Below are positions 37,623 to 47,655 of a DNA stretch of 64,000 nucleotides, piece after piece. Each line of letters starts with the position of its first letter. Positions within the stretch are counted from its first letter, which is position 1. The DNA comes from Atrina japonica (lineage: Eukaryota; Mollusca; Bivalvia; Pterioida; Pinnidae). The stretch lies in contig BROG01000133.1 in assembly GCA_030159075.1 (NCBI GenBank), positions 1,290,994 through 1,354,993 of the forward strand. Direction: 5' to 3'. The position numbers and the translations under genes are program-made. Under the pieces are notes generated by a model. It did not search any database. It saw only the letters and a list, made by a program, of their open reading frames with translations, and was not told where the DNA came from.

Positions 37623-40600
37623 CCAGCCCCTAAAAGGTCCAACATGGTAGTCCCAAAATGTTCCCAGCACAATGTCTGAAGTAGAGGAATAAGATGACAT
37701 AAATAGATTTTAATGAAATGTACCAGTATTGGTGAAAATGATAATAAGAATAAAATAACAAAAGGGTTTTCTACATTTTGTGGAAAGCCCTGATAAAATA
37801 ATACACAAAAGTGATACCTTGTATGCAAATGCTTGTTGTTCCTGCAAGTGCAGAATTTGATTCCAGTTGATAAAATACCAAGCCTCTTATCAAACGCAGT
37901 ACAACTGAGAATCATTTCTGGGTATTCCCACAAATGGATTACCCATCACCAAAAAATGATAATCACATCGGAATTGTTAACCATTTATCTTTAATGGGGA
38001 GGGGTGAAGAAAAATGATAAATGTGACTGGACAGCAGAGAATAACACTTTGACTTGCCCTCTTCATAGTATAATCATGTGCAAAATTTTGAAAATAATGT
38101 ATCCATTCTCTGCTTTTGATGTATCATAATTAACAACAAACATTGTACTGTGGAGTATTTTTTTTGGCATCCGTTGAATTGAAAAGAAAAAGATGAAAAA
38201 AGATGAGGAAAAATGCTAAATGCCTTTAATAAAAAGATGAAAGGGAAAATTGAATTGGCCTCCTTTAAAATTGTATCTGATGACTCTTTCTGGCACAAGT
38301 GGACTTGGTTTACCATAGAATCTGTTGGACATTCACATAAAAATCTCCGTGTTTGGAACTACATGGTCAGGGAAATTAAGTCTTTTTATTTTATTTGAAA
38401 CAAAGACTTGGTAGAATTGTAATCAGATACATGTAGCCCAGGATTAATGTCTCCTGGGAGCCTGATTAAAAAAACCAATTTCAAACACTTTTTTTTTTAA
38501 AAGTTGCAATTTACTTAGTAGAAAATACATAATTATTTGTAATTATTATTGTTGCAGGAATATGTAAAATATTTGAAGAACACTTGAAAAGAATGAATCC
38601 AAATAGCCCATCAATAACATACGACATATCTCAGCTGTTTGACTTTGTCGACCAACTCTCAGATCTGAGCTGTCTTGTGTAAGTATTTTTCATTCACACA
38701 TATTAAAGCTGATAAGTTTACTTGTATGTTTTTTGGTGGGATTTGAACTCATTTGTACAGTCGAACTCACATACATTGAACTCGCTTAATTTGAAAAAAA
38801 TGGTTAGTTTGAAATGAAATGATAGCTCCCATGCTTAAAAAAACTAGTTTAATTTGAAATCGCTTTGATTGAAAATTTGGATTATTTGAAATGAATTACA
38901 AGGTCCGGTGAACACTTAATGAGTTATTTTGATAACGGTTTATTTGAAGTGAAAATTGTCTTTGTCTCAAGTACAGGTTTGTCACAGGTGAAAGAACTCC
39001 AGTTAAAGACCCGAATACACGTGTATGAACACTTTTCTGAGTAAAATTCACATGTAATATTTTGTTTTTTGTTTGTCTTTATTCATTAAAAATGATTTAT
39101 TGGGTTAAGATCGCACGGTGGCAACACTGAAAAAAACGTAAACAATTGACCATTCATGAAAAATACAAAATTATACAAGCCGTCATGGTGGATAAAAAGA
39201 CGAAATGTAAAACCAGAAATTGCAAAAGATTATGGAATTAATCCCTGTACATAAAGGACACAATATTTACAACTGTTCAGCCATCAGAGTTTTCTCCGAA
39301 ACATTCCCGACAAGTTGTTCTCATTTGTAGATCATCTAGATTCCTTCTTTGCAAATGTCGAAAAAAAAGGAATATATCAGTGTGTTGTTTATTTTCTGTA
39401 GATGAAGTACAATTAAAATGTAAATAATTGATAGTTATGCCTTCTTTTATGTCCTAATCATGAGTTTTCTTACTGTTTGAATTCTGTGATCTCCATACAA
39501 AACGGATACATTGAAATTCTGTTAATTTGAAATAAAATTCAAGGTCTCTACAATTTCATTATATAAACTGAGTTCGACTGTATATTATGAGAAATCTAAT
39601 ATATGTATGGCAATAAGGTTATTGTCCAGTTTGTTATGAAACTAAGCTGTCTAAAGATTAATGATGAAAACTTTCATGTCAAATTGAGGAAAATTGTTCG
39701 GTATAAGTGATAATTTGTGAGACTGCAATTAAACTTAGTTAAGCTTAAAATCTGATTAGAAAAGTCCTCAGGGAATTATCAAAGAAAGCTTTACAAATAG
39801 AAATTGTGGTTAACCTGGTTAAATTGATAGAAATTGACAGTTACAGGTAAGTGATAAGGAGTTATTTTGAAATACTGTCAATGTAGACTTTTAAGCTATG
39901 GAGTTGCCTTCAGTGTATGAGACTTTCCCCGAGTGATGAGTTGAGATCATATATACAGTTAAATTATACCATTGAGGGAGTGATCAAGATTCTTGTTCCC
40001 TGAGAGCAGGGCCGAGGGCCAAAAAACTATTCTGAGACAAATTTTACTCAACTTCAAGATTTTACTCTTGAGAATTTTCTCAACTTGGGTAAAGTTGTGG
40101 TCATAAAGAAATTCTCAGACAAATTTTTTTTTCAAAATACTTAAGTACACTCTGTAGTTAAGTAATTATTAACAGCTCACTGGAGCGATAGTAAAATGCA
40201 TACAACCTGGCGGGATGGAGTCTTGTGAACCCTTTCTTGACCTGGACGAGTTTAAATTTTAGTTACTTGAAGTACAGCATACCATTAAAATTACATTGAC
40301 TATAGAGTAATCATCCCTACTTGTCACCATACATAAGAGAGTATCCAGTGAGTAATAAAATGTTTTTCCTGTGCAGCTTGTCATAACTGAAAAATAAGTA
40401 GAATCATCTGTATGATACCAGTAATCAAAAGGTTACTCCACCCATCTCATCTGTGTCCTGCCATCTTATGTGAATTAGATATTATAATGATATACCCTAG
40501 TATAATAGTAATAGAATATACATAGGAAAGTACATATGTATATTGCACAGAAAGAGGTCTTGATTTGATTGTAACCAACACTTGGCAATATTAGCAGGGT

Positions 40601-40781
40601 TATCATTCTTTAAAATCTTGGTAACTGGCTCACTTCTGATGGGCAAAGTGTTTCTGAAACATTTTAATTGTTTTTTGTCTTTTTCAGGTACCAGAATAAA
40701 GTACAGTCTTATGAACCCCATAATAAGGACTGGGTAAAGGAAAAAATATATGTGATGTTAAGGAAGCAAGCTGGACAATAA
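31189..40781 (+). CDS. ERH: Enhancer of rudimentary homologue, tandem copy B (four-exon gene)
   Basis: Coding exons are 35325-35412, 38558-38678 and 40688-40781, plus a predicted Met mini-exon at 31189-31191. The exon lengths (88, 121, 94 nt) and phases are exactly those of copy A. The 101-residue product is very close to vertebrate ERH. It keeps [14 protein letters not shown] at the N-terminus, [18 protein letters not shown] and QLFDFVD centrally, and [14 protein letters not shown] at the end. The central block is as I remember it in human ERH, which suggests this is the conserved, ancestral-type copy. Intron 1 holds a SINE inside a foldback MITE, intron 2 a Penelope-like fragment and an (AT)n tract, intron 3 a Tigger-like remnant. 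Both copies have full frames and good splice sites, so both may be expressed. Confidence 0.96.
31389..31497. repeat. Dispersed repeat block shared with 62403-62504
   Basis: TACTCCAACAATGTTAGAGT, GGCGAGATACTTTTGACTT, TATCCGAATTAAAGCGAG and TATTGGAGTA match, in order, words at 62403-62504. It lies in intron 1 of ERH copy B. It overlaps a minus-strand open frame, which makes that ORF doubtful. Confidence 0.7.
33812..34336. mobile_element. Foldback MITE split by a SINE
   Basis: Left-arm words TGCAATGGAACTAATTCATG, TACCACGTGATACCGATAAC, TGTGTGGGACTATTGTTTC and TATTGGTGATGGAA are mirrored on the right. There they appear as TTCCATCACCAATAG, AAACAATAGTCCAACACAAA, GTTATCGGGTATCAAGTGG and TACATGAATTGGTTCCATT. 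Without the inserted SINE the element would be roughly 225 bp, with arms of about 90 bp. Confidence 0.75.
33853..34141 (+). mobile_element. tRNA-derived SINE, copy 2, with 12-bp target duplication
   Basis: The tRNA-like head has an A box (TGGCTCAGTTGGTAGTGCG, 33862-33880) and a B box (GTTCGAGTCC, 33907-33916), so it retains an RNA polymerase III promoter layout. The body matches the minus-strand SINE at 28471-28750. The tail is AACAACC followed by AAACAAA-type repeats. ACGTGATACCGA lies on both sides (33841-33852 and 34142-34153), marking the exact insertion into the left arm of the foldback MITE. Family name not assigned. Confidence 0.9.
34620..35065 (-). repeat. Dispersed repeat family R1, inverted copy
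   Basis: On the minus strand it begins ACAAGAGGTCCAAGAGGGCC. It continues GAGAACCATCTACAAATGTGG, then a TCTGGCCAAGAAACATAAAT block and an AAACACATAAAATAAATGCAT block, in the order found at 54880-55180. It lies in intron 1 of ERH copy B. Confidence 0.65.
35575..36735 (-). pseudogene. 5'-truncated Penelope-like element (RT end, linker and GIY-YIG endonuclease)
   Basis: On the minus strand the first recognisable piece is the reverse transcriptase C-terminus: [20 protein letters not shown], then the [18 protein letters not shown] linker (about 36560-36725). Next comes a [13 protein letters not shown] segment. A Cys-rich stretch ([14 protein letters not shown], about 36160-36200) precedes the endonuclease: NLIYCATCP for the GIY part, ENYIGQTG for the YIG part, and [11 protein letters not shown] with the usual Arg. 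A frameshift lies near 36040 and stops occur elsewhere. The frame ends at about 35810 (NPKLNRK). The rest of RT is missing, as in typical 5' truncation. It sits antisense in intron 2 of ERH copy B. Confidence 0.85.
35671..35707 (-). ncRNA. Hammerhead-ribozyme-like motif in the Penelope-like 3' region
   Basis: The minus strand reads CTGT, CTGAAGA, GCC-GCTAT-GGC, T, GAA, A-GCGC-T, A, ACAG. This lays out as stem I (CTGT/ACAG), the CUGANGA core, a 3-bp stem II, the GAA core, a minimal stem III and a UA cleavage position. The one departure is an extra U between stem II and GAA. Hammerhead motifs with tiny stem III are known from terminal regions of Penelope-like elements. Activity is unproven and the extra base may abolish it. 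Confidence 0.5.
36760..36826. repeat. Partial copy of the MITE found at 54332-54505
   Basis: AGTCTTTGTGACTAGGTGG, GGTTTATACACAAGTGGTCG and CTAAAGCAGGTTTTACCATA match the right half of the complete element in the sororin intron. The left half is absent. Confidence 0.7.
37545..37619. repeat. (AT)n microsatellite
   Basis: An uninterrupted AT run of about 70 bp lies in intron 2 of ERH copy B. The open frames rich in Ile and Tyr that cross it are artefacts of the repeat. Confidence 0.92.
38758..39580 (+). mobile_element. Tigger/pogo-like DNA transposon remnant in ERH copy B intron 3
   Basis: CAGTCGAACTCA at the left and TGAGTTCGACTG at the right are inverted and flanked by TA (38756-38757 and 39581-39582), the Tc1/mariner/pogo target duplication. 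Inside, 39134-39254 encodes [17 protein letters not shown] and, after a frameshift, [11 protein letters not shown]. That is the start of a CENP-B-type helix-turn-helix as found in Tigger transposases. The rest of the transposase is gone. At 823 bp it is an internally deleted copy. Confidence 0.75.
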
Positions 40782-42690
40782 ATCTGTTGTAATGTACTTG
40801 AATTGACACTGCACTATGATGTACATATTTGTGAAAAGGCTGGATAAATGAGGCAAATGATGTGCTGAGGAGTAGCCCTGTAACTCATCTCTCTCCAAAT
40901 AATTCACAAAGATTTAACAATATATATTTTTCTTCTATCATTTTGGACAGGAGAATACTTTCTAAGAGAAAATAAAAACAGACATATTAGATATACAGGG
41001 GGTGTTATTGGTAACAAATGTTTTCTTATCAGTTTAAAAACAGCATTTTTAAGAATCACTATTGTAAAATATATGATATTGTATTTACTTTATAGTTATA
41101 GAGCTAACAAATGTGGGTCGTATCATATGGATGGTATTATTTTTGTGTTCTTTATAACTTTTATAAGTTATTTTGTTTTGCTTGGCCAACAGTATATAAT
41201 GGGGAACAAGAATGAATGAATCTTGAAAGATGATGTCACTTTATATAAGCTAGAGTTCACACATTTCCTTGAAACATTGAAAGTTAAATTCTTTGTAAAG
41301 TCAGAATATAAGTCATAGAAAATTCTTGCAGCTTAAAATACAAGTATTTTTGTACACAAATCATAATTACAAGCATTGTAGAGAAGTTGCCACACTTGTC
41401 CATTTAACACATGTAAATAAAGTCAGGAAAAACAAATGTATAATTTGATATTGAAGTACATGTAAACATCATTGCTGTGGTTTCACAGAATCATCAACCA
41501 TTTCATAAACCTTTCTGATAGAGCAAAACTAGTCTTTTAAATTTAAGTCTGTATTTTGACATATTTGCTAAACAACTCACACACCACAGTTGTAAATATT
41601 TGTGGGTGGTATTTATGGAATCATGCTTGCTTAATACCCTCACCCCATGCACACACACAATTGCAATTATTTGTGTGAGGTAGATGTGTAATCATGCTTG
41701 CTAAAAACCCCACATACATACAATTGTAAATATTTGTGGGTGATATTTATGTAATCATGCCCATGACGTCTCATTTTACATTAAAAGTACCATTACAAAC
41801 ATTTACCAACATTTCTCTAGTGTATTTTTGGGTAAAGAGACTTCCATCAGCCTTGTATAGGAAGTTTTAAGAGAACAAATGTTAAATCTACAAGACTTGA
41901 AGATAATTATTGAAGATGGTTTCCGGAAATTATCTTCTTTGTGGTAATAATATTTATTATTTATATCAAATTTACACAAGAAACAATTGTTAGAATGTTG
42001 ACTTCTGAAGAACCAAGTGTCTTCCTTATAGTAACACAATTGCAGTACCTTGTGGCAATTAGCTACACCCATTAATTTGACGCTTGAATTTGAGACATAT
42101 GTGATACCTCTTATTACAATACGACAAGAAGTATACTGTATTTTTAGCTGGAACTCCTCGTGCATTTTAGACTAGAATATATGTATATTTATAAATTCTG
42201 AAATATTAGGGTGCGAAAATTGCTGGTAGATCATGAACTATCGTTGGAAAATCTGTCCGTTTCAAGCAGAAATTTATTGGCCATTTGTCATGTTGACAGA
42301 GAAGTAGTTGGCCATTTCAATTAAGGCACATTTTTTTTTGGAAAAAAAAGAAATAGTTGGCCGACGCCAATCTGAAACACTGAAATAGTAAAACCTAATT
42401 TGAAATATAATCTTGTTCATAGTATAAGAAATACCATTTCATTACATTCTAATATATAACTGTATTGTAAAATTTGAGAAAATTCATCAAACTTCATTTG
42501 TCATGTCTGAACCTGTCAATTATCTTTTTTTTTTTTAAAAAAAAGAATAGTTCAAAAGTGAAATGATGATGTGCTATTGGTTGATCACCATGTTGTTTAG
42601 TTAATTTACTTGTATTAGAATTCATTTTACCTGTTTTGTTGAATGGATTAAATTTATTAATTTCATTAAAGGTATGAAAAATATTTCGTT
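40782..42690 (+). other. Probable 3' UTR and downstream region of ERH copy B
   Basis: The region is collinear with the sequence after ERH copy A at its start (GTACATATTTGTGAAAAGG). It is collinear again near 42614-42682: AGAATTCATTTTACCTGTTT, GGATTAAATTTATTAATTTC, ATTAAAGGTATGAAAAATA. It is about 1.9 kb here against 0.9 kb in copy A, with an inserted triplicated repeat (41575-41765) accounting for part of the difference. ATTAAA near 42664 is a possible polyadenylation signal. Confidence 0.5.
41575..41765. repeat. Three-copy, roughly 65-bp tandem repeat
   Basis: Three successive units contain (A/T)TTGTAAATATTTGTGGGTG or a close variant, followed by GTATTTATGGAATCATGCTT. The middle unit is the most diverged. 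Confidence 0.8.
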
Positions 42691-42744
42691 GTTGCTTGTA
42701 GTTTAATTGGCTAAAACCAGATTGAACCATCATCAGTATCATTA

Positions 42745-43860
42745 TTTGTATTACAATTACTCACCAGTCATTAGAACACCTGGGCACATTTTTCGAAAGG
42801 TCCTAATCGTCATGGGACTGACCAATCAGCGATGTGTTGCCAAGATAGTTGGGATTTAGTACCTTTTGTAGAACAGAACCCTGCATCATAAAATGTATTA
42901 CAATTAGCTCTCCTCAGTCATTAAAAACACCTGTGTCATTACTTGTATTACAGTTAGGAGCTCTCCTCAGTCATTAGAACAACTGTATCATTACTTGTAT
43001 TACAATTAGGAGCTCTCCTCGGTCATTTAAAGAACACCTGTATCATTACTTGTATTACAATTAGGAGCTCTCCTCAGTCATTTAAAGAACACCTGTTATC
43101 ATTACTTGACTTACAATTAGGAGCTCTCCTCAGTCATTAGAACAACTGTATCATTATTTGTATTACAATTAGGAGCTCTCCTTGGTCATAAGAACAACTG
43201 TATCATTATTTGTCATACAAGTAAGAGCTCTCTCCGCAGTCATTTGGACATTATATTACAATAAGTAGCTCTCCTTGGTCATTAGTATCATTACTTGTAT
43301 TTAAATTAGGAGCTCTCCTCAGTCATTAGAACAACTGTATCATTACTTGTATTACTTTACTCTCCTCAGTCATAACAACACCTGTATCATTACTTGGGAG
43401 CTTCCCTAGGCATTTAAAGAACAAACTGTATCATTACTTGTATATTACAATTGGGAGCTCTCCTCGTTGCACCTGCATCATTACTTGTATTATAATTAGA
43501 AGCTCTCCTCAGCATTAGAACTGTATCTTACTTTATTACAATTAGCGCTCTCCCAATTTAACCACCTGTTATCATTACTTGTATTACAATTAGGAGCTCT
43601 CCTCAGTCATTAGAACAACTGTATCATTACTTGTATTACTGAAAGCTTACCTCAATTAGAACAACTGTGTCATTACTTGTATTACAATTAGGAGCTATCC
43701 TCAGTCATTTGAACACTTGTATTACAATTAGGAGCTCTCCTTGGTCATAAGAACAACTGTATCATTATTTGTCTCACAAGTAAGAGCTCTCTCCTCAGCC
43801 ATTTGGACATTATATTACAATAAGTAGCTCTCCTTGGTCATCAGTATCATTAGTACCAAA
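42745..43860. repeat. Minisatellite, roughly 50-bp unit, downstream of ERH copy B
   Basis: About 20 imperfect units have the pattern TATTACAATTAGGAGCTCTC, CTCAGTCATTAGAACAACTG, TATCATTACTTG. Blocks of several units are themselves repeated: the segment with CATACAAGTAAGAGCTCTCT and TTTGGACATTATATTACAAT occurs twice, near 43200 and 43760. Confidence 0.9.
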
Positions 43861-44029
43861 TTAGCTTTCAGTCAAAGACTACATTATTATGAACCATGTA
43901 AACAATGGGGGCTGTCCTAGGCAACAAACTTACAGTATCATTAGTGTTGCATGCAATTCACAATTTTGAAGTAGCCAAGACCTTGAACATACTCAAACCA
44001 ATAACCTAGGAACAAGTTGGGATTTTAGG

Positions 44030-44560
44030 CAAATCTGAAAGCTTACCAAAAATGCTACAAAATGAGCCATGTAAGCACGCTAGCCTTTACAGCATTAGTA
44101 TTTATATTAAAGTTATGAGCTCTCAGTCATTAGAACATGCTAGAACCAATTCCTAGGACCAAGCTATCAGGCAAAATGCTACAAAATGAAACATGTAAGC
44201 ACGCTAGCCTTTACGACATTAGTATTTATATTACAGTTATGAGCTCTGTCATCGGAACATACTAAACCCAATTCCTAGGAACAAGCTTTCAGGCAAAATG
44301 CTACAAAATGAGCCATGTAAGCACGCTAGCTTTTACGGCATTAGTATTTATATTACAGTTATGAGCTCTCAGTCATTAGAACATGCTAGACCCAATTCCT
44401 AGGAACAAGCTTTCAGGCGATATGCTACAAAATGAGCCATGTAAGCACGCTAACCTTTACGGCATTAGTATTTATATTACAGTTATGAGCTCTCAGTCAT
44501 TGGAACATACTAAACCCAGTTCGTAGGAACAAGCTATCAGGCAAATCTGGTGGTTCATAA
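44030..44560. repeat. Higher-order repeat, roughly 125-bp unit, derived from the adjacent minisatellite
   Basis: Four to five units carry ATGAGCCATGTAAGCACGCT, TTACGGCATTAGTATTTATA, TTACAGTTATGAGCTCTCAG, TCATTAGAACATGCTAGACC and AATTCCTAGGAACAAGCTTT. The GAGCTCTCAGTCATTAGAAC core is the core of the 50-bp repeat to the left, so this array looks like a later expansion of it with new flanking sequence. Confidence 0.85.
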
Positions 44561-47500
44561 GAAAAAGTTCTCATGGATTTATTAATGAAAGATGGCAATA
44601 GCTATAGGCCAAAATGTGGAAAAACTGAATCTTATAACAAAATCAACTTTAGTCAAGAATATTAACAAGAGTTGTCAAGACAACAAAGCTTGGTCAAAAT
44701 GGGTGTAAATTTTCAAAATAGGTTTTTGACCCACAGCTGTTAGGTTTTAAGGTCAAGGTACAGTAAATATTTTGATTTCTTCAGTTCAGGTTAAAGTTTT
44801 TGAAAAGTGGAAAGAAATCTATATATGAAATATCAAAGCTCTATCCCCTGTGGTTTAAAAGTTTTTGAAAAGTAGGTCAAGTTACCAAATGAACACACAA
44901 ATCTATATGTGGAATATCAAAGCCCTGTCACTTTTGTTAAAAAAGATAATCATGGTTAAAATTTTGTCAACGGACGCCACCAACCACAAGGGGTATGACA
45001 TTAAAAAATTTAATTTTGGTATTTGTTTCAGCGCAATCAACACAGACAAGATTATCTTTATCAATATTTCATATTAATTAGTTTACTGTCTTTGTTAACA
45101 CGTTTTATAACATGGTTTACTGGGCACATACTATCAATATGTATAAATACAAATAAATGTTCAAGCATGTACAATACTTTTATTTCCAATGGATTAATTC
45201 ATTTATTATATAAAATAACTTTCTGGCAACAACAAAATAAAACACTTCTTACTTTACATTCTACACAAAATACCTTGTATTTAAGATGACCAACCCAATA
45301 TTTTATGCACAATGGTATATACACATACAGAATACAGATATAATTGGTACTACAGAAAATCAAAATTTTTTTTTACATGGAAGTAAATTAATTTTAATCA
45401 CCTGGTTCAGTCTGGAAGACGAGAATACAAGATTAAAGTCTGAACAGCGATATTCAACCCAGTAATAAATAAATGGGACCTTATTTAAGTGATAAACACA
45501 TATATCTTTGTGACGAGTATAAAAAAAATTTATTCTCAAACAAAAAAAACAAAACATAAAAAAAGGTAAAAAAGTTCACCAGTCCAAGCTTTGTTGACAA
45601 AACTTATCTAAAGGTCCTAAAATTCACAATTTGTATCATTAATACCCAAGAGATGAAAACAAACTTAATAAAGAAAATCTGGAAAAAAGTCATTCAATTT
45701 GGAGTTTATAAGCCAGCAGTACCCTATGTCATTTAAAGTGCCCCCACATGACGTGTTTATAAAGCTTTCATTTTTATTTGCAAAATTTCTATAGTGCATT
45801 TGAATACATATAGGAAAGAGGAAAATTGAATTTTTGCAGAAAATAAAAATCATGTTTCTTGTGAAAGGGTGATAGGAGTGCAATCTTTCTTCATCTTCTA
45901 CAGATGTATGTCTACACCAAATATGAAGAATCTAGTTGAGAAAATGAGGAAGATATTGCCTGGATAAAACAAAAGGTTTGAAAGGTGGACAGTACTGGGC
46001 ACACAACAAAACTATAATTTCCCCAGGAACTAGTGGAGGAATAAAAAGCCTTCTTAACATATAGAGATATCAAATCTTGTTCAATTGTGGATGCATCTCT
46101 GTATTAGCTTATAATGTAATTAATTCAGAACAAAGTTCAACTATTGGACCTGTGTAAAGAACTTTATATAGAAAACTTAAAAATATTTCACACCAAAATA
46201 ACTTTATACTTATATACACAAGATTGATGTCCGAATGCAAAAGTGTATGTCTGTCTATTAAGCCAATACTTCCCTACAAAACTACTGTTAGTTTTCAGTT
46301 GAAGGTCAGGTGTATTTTTTCTATTTGTGACGACATGGTGGTAAATATCGTAATTTAGGGAATGAAACTGATTTGTACCTATGTTATACGATATAACTAA
46401 AAATTTGCTATATTCCTTAAAATTTAATATTACAATACAAGATCTAGAGTATCTTAAAAATGGACTGTCATCAGGATTTGTTTATCATCAGCTTTCTTTA
46501 CATAAAGTCAACACTGGATTTGAATCGGCGGTACCAAGGAAGTAACATAGTATTATCCAAGATGTCCACTAAATTCTAAATGAAGTAACAAACAACTCAT
46601 AGAGTGCAATTTGCAATTTTAAATCTAACGTTCTTGAAATAAAAGTCAAATGTGAGTGAGCTACAGATTGAATGCTCTTGTATCAACTACTATTTAAACC
46701 ATAACATAACTACATTGTTGTTTTATTGATAACAAAGAATAACGTCACGACAGCATGATTTCATTGATAAAAAAAGAATAAGAGTAAACTGTACACTTGT
46801 ATAATGTATTAAAAACACAGGCTTAAATTTGATTACTGGGTTTAGTGTTCAAATGTGGAAACAGTTTCACAGTAATTGAACGTGAAGTTATTCATTGATC
46901 AAGAAGACAGGAAGTATGAGGGTTGAAATAGTGTCAGTTGCTGGTTGTTAAGGGGCATGCTTCCATATCAAATTTTGTTATTACTATATAATGCATGTTG
47001 ACAAACCAGTATTAGCCAATCAAAATACAGGAGTTTGTTTTATATACATGTATATACAATACAGTAAGCCTTACCTTCTATTCTACATAGTAAATTTTAA
47101 AACTTAACCTAAAACCACACATTTTCCTTCTTCTAGCAACAACAAATTATGACAAATTAAGAAAATAAAAAAACAGCATATTCAAAATAATAAAAACTTC
47201 TGCAAATACAAGTCAAAATAGATGTCTAGAAAATTCCTGCCAAACTTGTTCATACAAAAAAGTAGTGACATATTTATAAGATTTACAACATACACAATAT
47301 ATTCCAAACATTTATATTCCATGTAGGTAAGTTTCATTTGAATGAGAAGTCTCAATCCAAGGATCAGCAACAAGAAGAATAAAACCTACAACCTATTTAG
47401 TTATAAGACATCTGTATCAAGTTTACAGGTGACTCTTGGAAAATACATTTGTAAATTGAGCTAAATGTTTTTTGCAACTTATTTTTTTCTTTTTGTCAGC

Positions 47501-47655
47501 CATTATTTTGAAATAATTTCTTTGGGAGTGAACTTAAAAACCTGATACAAAGTAATGAAGTCAAATATTCAATATTTAATTTTTCCAAATTGTCTTGAAC
47601 ACTTGAGAAGACCTGTCACTAAAATATTTCCAACACATTGTTTAAATAACTGTCT
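44561..47655. other. Intergenic DNA between the ERH and sororin genes
   Basis: No further gene is recognised. A block at 44640-45000 has repeated AGTTTTTGAAAAGT and CTATATATGAAATATCAAAG/CTATATGTGGAATATCAAAG motifs and looks like a dispersed repeat. The part adjacent to 47656 presumably contains the 3' UTR of sororin, but I cannot fix its end. Confidence 0.4.
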
